NCBI GenBank assembly: GCA_029257405.1
Contig: JARIBO010000035.1
Span: 1 to 39,199, forward strand
DNA: 39,199 bases
Source of the DNA: Caryophanales bacterium
GTDB lineage: Bacteria; Bacillota; Bacilli; Bacillales; Amphibacillaceae
Direction of reading: 5' to 3'
Part shown: piece after piece, positions 25,211 through 33,719 of the stretch
Layout: each line of letters opens with the position of its first letter
How positions within the stretch are numbered: position 1 is the stretch's first letter
Program-made: the position numbers and the translations under genes
Notes under the pieces: generated by a model
What the model was told of the DNA's origin: nothing
Seen by the model: the letters and a program-made list of their open reading frames with translations, nothing else
The model's database searches: none

Positions 25211-26944
25211 TTAATCGTCTTCTAATGGCAATTCTTTATTTTGAGTGAGAGCAGATAATGCTGTAATTGAAATCCAGATTCCAAATACAAATATAATCGC
25301 ACCAAAAACAAATAATAAGTTATTTTGATTAGATCCAAACCATGACCATTGTAAAGCAACTTGTTGGAACATCGCGTACATTGTCGTTACTAACACAAAG
25401 AACATTGGTATTAATACAACAACGTAATTTCTTCCAAGTCGTTTTAACCAAACCGCAATTAATAATAAACTAATCGCTGCAAGTAGCTGGTTTGCTGTTC
25501 CAAATAACGGCCAAAGTAAGTATCCTCCTGAACCAAAACCTTGTGGACCTTTTGGTAATAAAACAAGGGCAGCACTTGCTAAAACTGCAATTGTTGTTGC
25601 TACGTGTTTTTTAGCTAATACAGGCATTTTGTATTCCATACCTAATTCAGCAATTATATAACGCATTAAACGTATTGATGTATCTAAAGTTGTTGCTGCA
25701 AAACTAACTACAATAATTGACACAATTGTCGTTGATATATCACTTGGAATCATCAGTCCATTAGCTAAATTTGCAGCTCCTTCAACAAATACACCTAGTC
25801 CAGCTCCGTTTGCTTCTGTAAAGCTTGAATATGTTGCTAAAAACTCTGTTTTAGAAGAGAACAACGTTACAACGGCTAGAATAGAAATCAGTGCTAAAAT
25901 ACCTTCTCCTACAGCTCCTAAATAACCAACAAAACGAGCTTCAGTTTCATTATTTAACTGTTTTGAAGAAGTACCAGATGAGACGAGTCCATGGAATCCT
26001 GAAATCGCTCCACACGCTATTGTAATAAATAATAACGGGAACCAAGATACATCTGTTGTGGCATTAGTTACTGGTGCTGTAATTGTAGGATTTGTAAATG
26101 CTAATCCTAAGTATAAAATTAACAAACCTACAATTAATTGATGTGAATTAATAAAATCTCTCGGTTGTAACAACTTCCATACGGGAAGTATCGAGGCAAT
26201 ATATACGTAAATCATTAAAACAATAATCCAAATAAAAAATGCTGTACCTACTGAAGTTAATCCGAACCATCCAGCCGCATTTTCTCCTCCTAAATATTGC
26301 ACGAGGTCAATTTGTAATATCTCGACTCTACTTGAAATAATAGCTACGATATACATAACTGCTAATGCTACAAGAGATGGTACTAACATCTTCCCATTCT
26401 TTTTATACACAGCGTGCCCAATCCAAAGAGCTAATGGAATTTGAATAAATACAGGTACAACACTTGCTGGGAATGTAATAAATAAATTTGAAATAACCCA
26501 AGCAAATACGGCATTAATCATTAGCACTAATATAAGAATAATAAATAAAAATAAGATCTTTGCGCGTTGTCCGATTAATCGGTGTGCCAAAGTACCAATT
26601 GATTGTCCTTTATTTCGTACAGATAAGACTAATGTACCAAAGTCATGCACCCCTGCTGCGAAAACGGTTCCAAAAACGACCCATAAAACAGCTGGTAACC
26701 ATCCCCAGTAAACAGCAATAGCTGGTCCTAATATTGGGGCTGCGCCTGCAACTGATGTAAAATGATGCCCCCATAAGACAAATTTATTTGTCGGAACAAA
26801 ATCAACACCATCTTTATATTTATGCGCAGGTGTGACATAATTAGGATCTAATTTGAATATTCTTTCAGCAATAAATTTAGAATAAAAGCGATATCCTAAT
26901 GCAAATACAGCTAAGCCCAAAACAGCTACTAATAAAGCATTCAT
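25211..26944 (-). CDS. cstA: CstA/BtsT-family carbon starvation transporter
   Basis: A 577-residue polytopic membrane protein with about 15-16 helices. The family signature FVLWGHHFTSVAGAAPILGPAIA lies near residues 55-77, GVHDFGTL at about 99, and FGTANQLLA near the C-terminus. Relatives import pyruvate or peptides during starvation; which substrate applies here is open. AAGGGGG lies 7 bases before the ATG. The leader is about 120 bases long, has a second strong ribosome-binding sequence, and the SD could pair with the C-rich small RNA described at 18406-18470. First gene of a four-gene leftward unit. Confidence 0.93.
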   Translation of the reverse strand: MNALLVAVLGLAVFALGYRFYSKFIAERIFKLDPNYVTPAHKYKDGVDFVPTNKFVLWGHHFTSVAGAAPILGPAIAVYWGWLPAVLWVVFGTVFAAGVHDFGTLVLSVRNKGQSIGTLAHRLIGQRAKILFLFIILILVLMINAVFAWVISNLFITFPASVVPVFIQIPLALWIGHAVYKKNGKMLVPSLVALAVMYIVAIISSRVEILQIDLVQYLGGENAAGWFGLTSVGTAFFIWIIVLMIYVYIASILPVWKLLQPRDFINSHQLIVGLLILYLGLAFTNPTITAPVTNATTDVSWFPLLFITIACGAISGFHGLVSSGTSSKQLNNETEARFVGYLGAVGEGILALISILAVVTLFSSKTEFLATYSSFTEANGAGLGVFVEGAANLANGLMIPSDISTTIVSIIVVSFAATTLDTSIRLMRYIIAELGMEYKMPVLAKKHVATTIAVLASAALVLLPKGPQGFGSGGYLLWPLFGTANQLLAAISLLLIAVWLKRLGRNYVVVLIPMFFVLVTTMYAMFQQVALQWSWFGSNQNNLLFVFGAIIFVFGIWISITALSALTQNKELPLEDD

Positions 26945-26957
26945 AATTTTCCCCCTT

Positions 26958-26995
26958 TTATAGATAATTTGTTCTTTTTTTCATTACCTCCTTTA
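26958..26995 (-). other. Orphan Shine-Dalgarno and tiny reading frame in the cstA leader
   Basis: AAAGGAGGTA (26995-26986), almost a full complement of the 16S tail, lies about 45 bases before the cstA start. ATG follows at 26984 and opens an eight-codon frame (MKKRTNYL) whose TAA (26960-26958) abuts the cstA ribosome binding site. The ATG is only 2 bases from GGAGG, which is too close for efficient use, so it may be a ribosome standby site rather than a leader peptide. Confidence 0.3.
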
Positions 26996-27070
26996 TTCCA
27001 TAGATTTTATGACTTTTTGCAAGACACATAAATAATTGCGACTAAAGCTTTTTACTTTACTTAATTACAA

Positions 27071-27099
27071 ATTTTATCATTATTAACTGATAATTACAA
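27071..27099 (-). promoter_or_regulatory. cstA operon promoter
   Basis: Minus-strand TTGTAA (27094-27099), 17 bases, TAAAAT (27071-27076). It gives a 5' leader of about 120 bases. No convincing cre site is seen in 26945-27130. Confidence 0.6.
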
Positions 27100-27130
27100 A
27101 TACTTTTAATATTGCGAATTTAATATTAAA

Positions 27131-27192
27131 AAATAAAAAAACTCTTGCTTAGTGTCACTCTTAAACCTTGAGTAAACACATGTTGCAAAAGT
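27131..27192 (-). terminator. Terminator of yuiB
   Basis: ACTTTTGC (27192-27185) pairs with GCAAGAGT (27148-27141), with an inner GTG.TTACTC/GAGTGACAC stem, followed by a run of T (27140-27134). It isolates yuiB from cstA. Confidence 0.75.
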
Positions 27193-27193
27193 T

Positions 27194-27514
27194 TTAAAAC
27201 ATTTGATAACCACTTTTTCTTAGTGCTCGCATAACCATTCCTGCGACGATTGTACCAATGAAACCAAAAATTAAATTAATTGCTTCTACAAGGGTCATTT
27301 TGGTAAAGATATCTATAACAGCAGGGAATGCGTTATTAGGTTGGGTGAAATATTCAAAGAATGAATAATTGCCGACAATTATAATGATAATAATTGGATA
27401 GACTAAAGTAACAATCCACGTCTGTCTAACTAACATATTAATAATAAATGCTATTCCAAAAAATAACACAAAAAATAATAATGAACCTACAATAAGTTGT
27501 ACAATTCCAATCAC
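27194..27514 (-). CDS. yuiB: YuiB-like small membrane protein
   Basis: A 106-residue protein with three membrane helices. NMLVRQTWIVTLVYPIIII and the C-terminal MRALRKSGYQMF resemble B. subtilis YuiB, which also lies near yumC. Function unknown. The start is uncertain: GTG at 27514, 10 bases after AAAGGGG, is preferred and gives the YuiB length; the TTG at 27535 lies upstream of that site and has none of its own. Confidence 0.75.
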   Translation of the reverse strand: MIGIVQLIVGSLLFFVLFFGIAFIINMLVRQTWIVTLVYPIIIIIIVGNYSFFEYFTQPNNAFPAVIDIFTKMTLVEAINLIFGFIGTIVAGMVMRALRKSGYQMF

Positions 27515-27628
27515 TCGATACAAACCCCTTTCCAATTACACTTTGTATTTTATAGATTTATTGAGTAAATTGCAAAGACTTAGACCTTTTTAATCTGTTT
27601 GTTAAAGCATACAAGCCATATTAGTTTA

Positions 27629-27637
27629 TGATAGAAT
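27629..27637 (+). promoter_or_regulatory. Extended -10 promoter for yumC
   Basis: TGATAGAAT (TG at 27629-27630, TAGAAT at 27632-27637) about 42 bases before the yumC start; no strong -35. Confidence 0.4.
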
Positions 27638-27678
27638 AGAATTAATGTAAAATGGATATATCGAGTGGAGGAGATTTA

Positions 27679-28665
27679 ATGAGTAAAGACATATATGATG
27701 TAACAATTATTGGTGCAGGACCTGCAGGATTGTTCACTGCTTTTTATGGTGGTATGCGTCAAGCTAAAGTAAAAATCATTGAAAGTTTACCTCACGTTGG
27801 TGGACAACTAACAGCACTGTATCCTGAAAAGTATATTTATGACGTTGCTGGATTTCCTAAAATAAAAGCTCAAGAGTTAGTCGATAACTTAACTGAACAG
27901 CTTAAAACGTTTGATTCAACAATTGTTTTAGATCAAACAGTTGAAAAAGTCGAAAAAGACGCTGAAGATGTTTTTATGTTAACTTCTCAAACAGGTGAAG
28001 TACATTATTCAAAAACAATTATTATTACAGCTGGTAATGGAGCTTTCCAACCACGCCGTTTAAATATAAATACAAGTGAAGATTTTGAAAATATCAACTT
28101 ACATTATTATGTTGACGACATGAATCGTTATGCTGATGAGCATGTAATGCTTCTTGGTGGTGGTGACTCGGCAGTTGACTGGGCTTTAATGTTAGAACCA
28201 ATTGCTAAACAAGTAACACTTGTGCATCGCCGGGATCAATTTAGAGCACACGAACATAGCATCGAAAAACTAAAAGCATCGAGTGTAAATATCCTTACCC
28301 CTTATGTACCAACAGATATTGAAGGTGACGATAAAATCAAACGTGTTATTTTACAAGAAGCACGTGGGGAAAAAATACTCAGTTTAGATGTTGATTCAGT
28401 TTTATGTAATTATGGTTTTGTTTCTAAACTCGGTCCAATCAAGGATTGGGGTCTGGAAATTGAACGTAATAGTATCGTTGTCAATCAAAAAATGGAAACG
28501 AACATCCCCGGAATCTATGCAGTAGGTGACGTTAATATCTTCCCAGGTAAAGTTAAATTAATTGCAACTGGATTTGGAGATGGCCCTACTGCAATAAATA
28601 ATGCGATGCAATATTTAGATCCAACTGCACGTATTCAACCAAGACATTCTACAAGTATGTTTTAA
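27679..28665 (+). CDS. yumC: Ferredoxin/flavodoxin-NADP+ reductase, thioredoxin-reductase-like (YumC type)
   Basis: A 328-residue FAD protein that passes electrons between NADPH and ferredoxin or flavodoxin. The FAD site GAGPAGL is near 12-18, the NADPH site [11 protein letters not shown] near 159-169, and [20 protein letters not shown] near the C-terminus. The CxxC of true thioredoxin reductase is absent, which marks this subgroup. The ATG at 27679 is chosen because GGAGGAG lies 5-7 bases upstream; the GTG- or ATG-extended frame from 27652 contains that site. murE follows 24 bases later. Confidence 0.92.
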   Translation: MSKDIYDVTIIGAGPAGLFTAFYGGMRQAKVKIIESLPHVGGQLTALYPEKYIYDVAGFPKIKAQELVDNLTEQLKTFDSTIVLDQTVEKVEKDAEDVFMLTSQTGEVHYSKTIIITAGNGAFQPRRLNINTSEDFENINLHYYVDDMNRYADEHVMLLGGGDSAVDWALMLEPIAKQVTLVHRRDQFRAHEHSIEKLKASSVNILTPYVPTDIEGDDKIKRVILQEARGEKILSLDVDSVLCNYGFVSKLGPIKDWGLEIERNSIVVNQKMETNIPGIYAVGDVNIFPGKVKLIATGFGDGPTAINNAMQYLDPTARIQPRHSTSMF

Positions 28666-28689
28666 CTTAAGTAGACAGGAGATTTTTAA

Positions 28690-30132
28690 ATGAAAAGATC
28701 GATGAAATTAAGCGATTTACTCGCTGATATATTCCCGGTTAATGAAGATGATAAAGATATTGAAATTACTGGGATTTCAATTGACAACCGGGAAGTATCA
28801 CCTGGTGATTTATTTATTTTTCATAAAGGTGATAATTTTGATCCACATTTACACTATAAATCAATTGAAGAAAAAGCTCATGCGTTTATTAGTGAGACTG
28901 AGTTAAATACTCATTTACCTCATTATATTACGCATAATACAAATGATTTAATTAGTTTAATTGCAGCACGATTTTATGATTACCCAACAGATTTAATGAC
29001 AAACGTTGCAATCACTGGTACGAATGGGAAAACAAGTGTCGTTAAATTAATCTCACACTTATTAAGAGCAACGGATAAGTCGGTTGCTGATATAGGGACA
29101 AACGGCATTTTCTTAAATGATAAAGAAGTCGAAACAAATACTTTAACACCTACTACTCCCCCTCCATTAGAATTACAAAAAATCGCTTTTGAACTAGTAA
29201 AACAAAAAAGTGATTATTTACTAATGGAAGTGACAAGTCATGGTCTTCATATGGGACGTACATTAGGGATTAACTTTAAATATCGTTTATTTACTAATTT
29301 AACAAAAGATCATTTAGACTACCATAAAACGATGGATGCTTATCTTGATGCAAAAAAGATTCTTTTTGATACAGCAAAAAGTGATGAATTTGTCATAACT
29401 AATGCCGATTCAGAATATAGTAACAAAATAACTGCTGATACAAAAGCTCATGTTATTACTTATGCACTTGATGCTCCTGCAGATTTCAGAGCAATTAATA
29501 TTGAAGAAGATCAGTTTATGACGCGATTTGATTTAGTAACGGACGGAAAAACAATTCCATTTGAAACTGAATTAATTGGAAGATATAATTTATATAACTT
29601 ACTTGCTGCCATGATCGTTGCTTCTAAAGAAGGTTTACCTTGGGAGATAATTCAAAATACTGTTTCTAGCTTCCACGGTATTAAAGGACGATTAGAAAGA
29701 GTTGGATCAAGTAACGTCTTTATAGATTATGCACATACGCCTGATGCTTTAGAAAATGTTTTAAAAACTGTAACTAAAGTGACAACTGGGAAAGTCATTG
29801 TTGTCTTCGGAGCAGGTGGCGATAGAGACAAAACGAAGCGGCCTGAAATGGGTCTTATAGCTGAAAATAATAGTGATATTCCTATCGTTACTTCTGATAA
29901 TCCAAGAACTGAAAATCCCTCAGCAATCATTACTGATATCATTGCTGGTATGAAAGAAAAACCTTTAATGATTGAAAATAGAAAAGATGCAATAAAAAAA
30001 GCAATTAGTATCGCTAAGAAAGAAGATATCATTATTATCGCAGGTAAAGGTCAAGAAGAATACCAAGAAATTAATGGTGTGCGTTATGACTTTAGTGATT
30101 ATAAAATTGCCCAATCTTTTTTAGATAAGTAG
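28690..30132 (+). CDS. murE: UDP-MurNAc-tripeptide synthetase MurE, meso-diaminopimelate-type motif
   Basis: Adds the third amino acid to the peptidoglycan precursor in the cytoplasm. The 480-residue Mur ligase has the P-loop GTNGKTS from G110, the SHGL and NLTKDHLDYH motifs, and a carbamylated-lysine region DAKKILF. The specificity motif is D403-N-P-R406, as in meso-DAP enzymes of E. coli and B. subtilis, and AGKGQEEYQ also fits them; S. aureus, an L-Lys enzyme, has DNPA. AGGAG precedes the ATG. It stands behind yumC, not in a cell wall cluster. Confidence 0.92.
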   Translation: MKRSMKLSDLLADIFPVNEDDKDIEITGISIDNREVSPGDLFIFHKGDNFDPHLHYKSIEEKAHAFISETELNTHLPHYITHNTNDLISLIAARFYDYPTDLMTNVAITGTNGKTSVVKLISHLLRATDKSVADIGTNGIFLNDKEVETNTLTPTTPPPLELQKIAFELVKQKSDYLLMEVTSHGLHMGRTLGINFKYRLFTNLTKDHLDYHKTMDAYLDAKKILFDTAKSDEFVITNADSEYSNKITADTKAHVITYALDAPADFRAINIEEDQFMTRFDLVTDGKTIPFETELIGRYNLYNLLAAMIVASKEGLPWEIIQNTVSSFHGIKGRLERVGSSNVFIDYAHTPDALENVLKTVTKVTTGKVIVVFGAGGDRDKTKRPEMGLIAENNSDIPIVTSDNPRTENPSAIITDIIAGMKEKPLMIENRKDAIKKAISIAKKEDIIIIAGKGQEEYQEINGVRYDFSDYKIAQSFLDK

Positions 30133-30140
30133 TATTTAAT

Positions 30141-30179
30141 AAATCGATTAGTGATTAAAAAATCACTAATCGATTTTTT
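30141..30179 (+). terminator. Terminator of yumC-murE
   Basis: AAATCGATTAGTGATT (30141-30156), loop AAAA, perfect complement (30161-30176), then more T. Confidence 0.92.
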
Positions 30180-30200
30180 AGTTTAATATCTTTTTATTCA

Positions 30201-30209
30201 TGATATTAT
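30201..30209 (+). promoter_or_regulatory. Extended -10 promoter before the permease gene
   Basis: TGATATTAT (TG 30201-30202, TATTAT 30204-30209), about 60 bases before the start codon. Confidence 0.4.
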
Positions 30210-30268
30210 AAGTAGTAGATAGTTTAAATTTTGTGTTCTTATACACAGTTAGGAAAATGTAAATAGCG

Positions 30269-31684
30269 ATGAAAAATATTATTAAATTTGGACTTAGCAT
30301 AGCAATTTTACTTTATACAGCATTGCATATTATAAGTGCGATTGTCGACCAACCACTTTTATTAGAGTTGCTTCCATATGCAGGGCTTGCAATCATTATA
30401 TTTGCAGGGCTATCAATACCGTTATCACGGTTTAAACTTCCTCTGTTTATTTTATTAATTGGATTCATTATTTTAATTTATTCTGGATCAGATATTTTTC
30501 CTAGCATTCTTTTTGGTCTACAGGAAATGCGGAATGTAATTGGTATCCTAGTAATCATTCCTTTAATTAGTTGGGTTCTTCAAGAAGAACCTTATATTGA
30601 AGATATGATGAGTATTTTTCATGATTTTATTAACACGAGTAAAAAATTTTATTTTGCAATGATATCACTTACCCAAGTCTTAACTTACTTCTTACTTTTT
30701 GGTTCTATCACAATGATGTATCAATTTATTAATATTATTTTAAAAGATCAAAATGATGAAATGTGGGAACGATATAAAGGAACAGCATTGTTACGTGGTT
30801 ATGGCTTGTCAACTTTATGGGTAATTACGGTTCCTAGTTTTATCGTAGTTGTAGACACACTAGGTGCATCGATTTATATAGCTATAGCTCAAGGTTTCGG
30901 TATTGCTTTAGTTGGAACGATTATTGCCGTTATGTTTGTTTCTCCTACTGAGCGTAAACATAACCTAAATATCACACCGATTTTACAAAAAGAAATAGAC
31001 AGTGTTTTACTTACTGCTTCTACTGATGTAAAAGAACGTAAGCGAAATGTGATTGAATTCTTCTTCTTATTTTTTAGTCTATTTGGAGCAATTTTCTTTA
31101 TTTTTAGTGTTTGGAACATACCTTTAATGATTCTTATTCCTCTTGTTATTCTTGGTTGGATAATTATTTTTTACATTTATAAACGGAGAGTTTATAAACT
31201 TAAAACAATTGGTAAGCAATATTTTTTAAGCGAGCTAGGTAAAAAAGCTTATCAAGTATCACTTATGCTCTCAATTGGAACGTTAATTTTTTCTCTCAAT
31301 CAAACTAATTTTGCAGAAAATGTTGTAGGTGGTCTAAATTATATAGAAAGTCAGATCTCATGGTTAAATCCATTATACTTACTTCCTTTTATTGTGATTA
31401 TTTTAGGACTTTTAGGTTTAGGACCTTTAACAGTTATGGTTTTAGTTGCTGGCATTTTAAAAAGCCTTGCCTTACCATATCCGCCAGAACTAATTGTTCT
31501 TGCGATTACTTCGGGTAGTGTCATTTCTATTTTAATTTCACCTGTCCTGATGCCCTTAATTGTGTTAAGTGATTCTAATGGACTGAATTTATTTACTAAC
31601 GGTGTAAAATCTAATTGGAAATATTCGATTGTGTTTTTTATCGTCACACAAATTTATATTCAATTAATGATTCAAATTTGGTAA
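30269..31684 (+). CDS. Unrecognised polytopic membrane protein, ion-transporter-superfamily-like permease
   Basis: A 471-residue protein with roughly 11-12 predicted helices and a cytoplasmic charged loop near residues 235-260 and 305-320. The C-terminal half contains GLLGLGPLTVMVLVAGI and ITSGSVISILISPVLMPLIV, patterns reminiscent of re-entrant or broken helices in IT-superfamily and TRAP-type permeases; this resemblance is weak. No substrate can be proposed. The ATG at 30269 has only a distant AGGA as ribosome binding site, so expression may be low. It stands alone between two terminators. Confidence 0.7.
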   Translation: MKNIIKFGLSIAILLYTALHIISAIVDQPLLLELLPYAGLAIIIFAGLSIPLSRFKLPLFILLIGFIILIYSGSDIFPSILFGLQEMRNVIGILVIIPLISWVLQEEPYIEDMMSIFHDFINTSKKFYFAMISLTQVLTYFLLFGSITMMYQFINIILKDQNDEMWERYKGTALLRGYGLSTLWVITVPSFIVVVDTLGASIYIAIAQGFGIALVGTIIAVMFVSPTERKHNLNITPILQKEIDSVLLTASTDVKERKRNVIEFFFLFFSLFGAIFFIFSVWNIPLMILIPLVILGWIIIFYIYKRRVYKLKTIGKQYFLSELGKKAYQVSLMLSIGTLIFSLNQTNFAENVVGGLNYIESQISWLNPLYLLPFIVIILGLLGLGPLTVMVLVAGILKSLALPYPPELIVLAITSGSVISILISPVLMPLIVLSDSNGLNLFTNGVKSNWKYSIVFFIVTQIYIQLMIQIW

Positions 31685-31686
31685 AT

Positions 31687-31722
31687 AAAAAGGAACTAAC
31701 TTTTTTTAGTTAGTTCCTTTTT
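31687..31722. terminator. Bidirectional terminator between the permease gene and the NorA-like gene
   Basis: AAAAAGGAACTAACT (31687-31701), loop of six T, perfect complement (31708-31722). The stop codon of the converging pump gene starts at 31721. Confidence 0.9.
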
Positions 31723-32887
31723 ATCTAGCCATTTCGTCTTCAAACGTAGGTTGTTTCCAGAAATATGATAAAGCAATTCCGACAACAAGTGCGAGTGCGG
31801 TAAAGTAAAATGGATAATCTAAATTAATATCAAATAGTGCTCCACCCACAATTGGACCAAACATATTACCAAAACTCGTAAACATCGAGTTCATTCCACT
31901 AACAAATCCCTGTTCATTACCTGCTACTTTTGATAAATATGAAGTAACTGCAGGTCGCATTAAATCAAATCCAACAAAAATAAAGATTGTTGCGAGTAAT
32001 ATATTAATATAAGAAGTAACCATCGTCGTCACAACAACTAAAATAGCAGAGAAAACAAATGAATACCGAATTAATCTAACTTCGCCAAATCTTTTAGTTA
32101 AAGAATCAAACAGAAAGATTTGAGCAATTGCACCAACGAGTCCCCCACCTGTAATAACAATTGCTATATCTTTTGGAGTAAAACCAAATTTATGATCGAC
32201 AAATAAACTAAATAATGAGTCGAATGCGGCTAACCCAAATTGTGTAATAAAGATAATTACAAAAGCAATGAAGTAAAGTGGATTAAAAATACGAGCTAAT
32301 CCTGTTGTTTGTTCAGTAATAATAGCTTCTTTGTAACGAACTGGTTCTTTAAGGAAGATAAATGAGACAATTGCAGATATTAATGCAACGACTGCTGCAG
32401 CAAAAAACGGGACTCTTGTTCCTATTTCAGCTAAGAAACCGCCAATACCTGGTCCAATAATAAATCCAGTTGAAATAGCTGCTGACATGTACCCCATCGC
32501 ACGAGATCTTGTTTCCATCGTTGTAATATCAGCAATAAATGCTGTTACTGCAGGCATGATAAATGCGGCACTTACTCCGCCGAGTAACCGTGAGATAAAT
32601 AAGACTTCTACTGTTTTTCCGAGTCCAAATAATAACTCTGAAAAACTAAAGATAAGTAAACCAATTACTATCATTGTTTTTCTCCCGTATTGATCTACCC
32701 ATTTACCAGCAAGTGGTGAAACTAACAATTGGCTGATAGCAAAAGCCGCAACTAAGTAACCTACCACTTTCCCAGTTAATTCGAGTTCATTCATAATTGT
32801 AGGTAATACAGGTATGACTAAACCTATACCTAAAAATGCAATAAATAAATTAATGAGTAGCAAAGTGAGAGACATGTTTTTTCTCAT
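31721..32887 (-). CDS. MFS multidrug efflux pump, NorA/Bmr family
   Basis: A 388-residue, 12-helix major facilitator protein, the same length as S. aureus NorA. FLGIGLVIPVLP in helix 1, the motif A region GKWVDQYGRKTM (loop 2-3) and the antiporter motif C GPGIGGFLAE in helix 5 mark drug:H+ antiporters of the DHA1 group. Substrates are unknown. AAAGGGTG precedes the ATG; a second ATG at codon 5 is possible. A perfect TATAAT lies about 140 bases upstream. Confidence 0.88.
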   Translation of the reverse strand: MRKNMSLTLLLINLFIAFLGIGLVIPVLPTIMNELELTGKVVGYLVAAFAISQLLVSPLAGKWVDQYGRKTMIVIGLLIFSFSELLFGLGKTVEVLFISRLLGGVSAAFIMPAVTAFIADITTMETRSRAMGYMSAAISTGFIIGPGIGGFLAEIGTRVPFFAAAVVALISAIVSFIFLKEPVRYKEAIITEQTTGLARIFNPLYFIAFVIIFITQFGLAAFDSLFSLFVDHKFGFTPKDIAIVITGGGLVGAIAQIFLFDSLTKRFGEVRLIRYSFVFSAILVVVTTMVTSYINILLATIFIFVGFDLMRPAVTSYLSKVAGNEQGFVSGMNSMFTSFGNMFGPIVGGALFDINLDYPFYFTALALVVGIALSYFWKQPTFEDEMAR

Positions 32888-33024
32888 TTTATCACCCTTT
32901 CTATTTTTAATTTAATAAAATAACACAAAAAGAAAACGTATCAATTTGTCGCTTAAACAAATCAATACATTTCTCACAAATATTTTTATATAGTTTATGA
33001 GCTTTAATACGAATTCATTTGGAA

Positions 33025-33048
33025 ATTATACTATGAATTAATTTAAAT
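33025..33048 (-). promoter_or_regulatory. Probable promoter of the NorA-like gene
   Basis: Minus-strand TATAAT (33025-33030) with no good -35 upstream. It implies a leader of about 135 bases (32888-33020) that holds the inverted repeat TTTGT...ACAAA around 32946-32962. Apart from these and the yutM terminator I see nothing in 32888-33186. Confidence 0.35.
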
Positions 33049-33100
33049 AACGAATAATAACTCTCAATATTTAAAAATCAATCACTAAATTGTGACAATA

Positions 33101-33132
33101 AAAAAATGACCTCATAGAATAGACTGAGATCA
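33101..33132 (-). terminator. Terminator of the A-type carrier gene
   Basis: TGATCTCA (33132-33125) pairs with TGAGGTCA (33114-33107), one G-T pair, 10-base loop, followed by T (33106-33100). Confidence 0.8.
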
Positions 33133-33186
33133 CTTCTTTATATTTAAAAAGATTAAGTATTTATAACCTCTTAAATTATATATGTG

Positions 33187-33543
33187 TTAGCACTTTTCTA
33201 TTTCACCTTTATAATCTTCTGGTCTAAATGATGATCCACAACCACACGAATATGCTGCTTGAGGATTTTTGATACTAAATCCGCCGCCCATTAAATTTTC
33301 TTTAAAATCAATAACAGTCTCTTCAAGCATTGGGATATCTTGCTTAGAGATAACGACCGGAATATCATTAATTACTTCTAAAACATTAAGCTCTTCATTA
33401 TACTCTTCTTCAAATCCAAGTGCATAAGAAAGACCACTACACCCACCACCTTTAACACCAAACCTTAGTTTAGCTTCAGCTGGCTCATCTTGCATCATTT
33501 CTTTTATTTGAGCTCGTGCTTCATCTGTAATTGTTATTATCAT
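33187..33543 (-). CDS. yutM: A-type iron-sulfur carrier (HesB/IscA family)
   Basis: Carries or inserts Fe-S clusters into target proteins. The 118 residues hold the three conserved cysteines: C35 in GGGCSGLSY and C100/C102 in SCGCGSSF. A fourth Cys is the very last residue (C118), which is not part of the family site. GGAGGGT precedes the ATG by about 7 bases. It diverges from the Nfu gene; a promoter with an overlapping perfect palindrome lies at 33571-33610. Confidence 0.93.
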   Translation of the reverse strand: MIITITDEARAQIKEMMQDEPAEAKLRFGVKGGGCSGLSYALGFEEEYNEELNVLEVINDIPVVISKQDIPMLEETVIDFKENLMGGGFSIKNPQAAYSCGCGSSFRPEDYKGEIEKC

Positions 33544-33570
33544 CTCGTACCCTCCTTAATTATAAACTCA

Positions 33571-33610
33571 TGTATACCTCAAGTATACAAACTGTCTGTT
33601 ATTCAAGCAA
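33571..33610 (-). promoter_or_regulatory. yutM promoter with overlapping 19-base operator palindrome
   Basis: Minus-strand TTGCTT (33605-33610), 17 bases, TATACT (33582-33587). TGTATAC-CTCAA-GTATACA (33571-33589) is a perfect 7+7 inverted repeat that covers the -10 and the start site, the position expected for a repressor site. Another 8+8 repeat, CTTTTGTT/AACAAAAG, lies at 33663-33688 farther into the divergent spacer. Confidence 0.6.
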
Positions 33611-33719
33611 CTGTTTCGATTCATTTTAGTTTAATCTTTCAACAACATTCTCAATTAGAGATCTTTTGTTTTACTTTTATAACAAAAGAGTCTAAAATGA
33701 AGTTACGTATTCTGATTAA

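Noticed and set aside
32888-33186. Hidden gene in the 299-base gap before the NorA-like gene
   Set aside because: No reading frame with a ribosome binding site; the gap is explained by a long leader, a TATAAT box and the yutM terminator.
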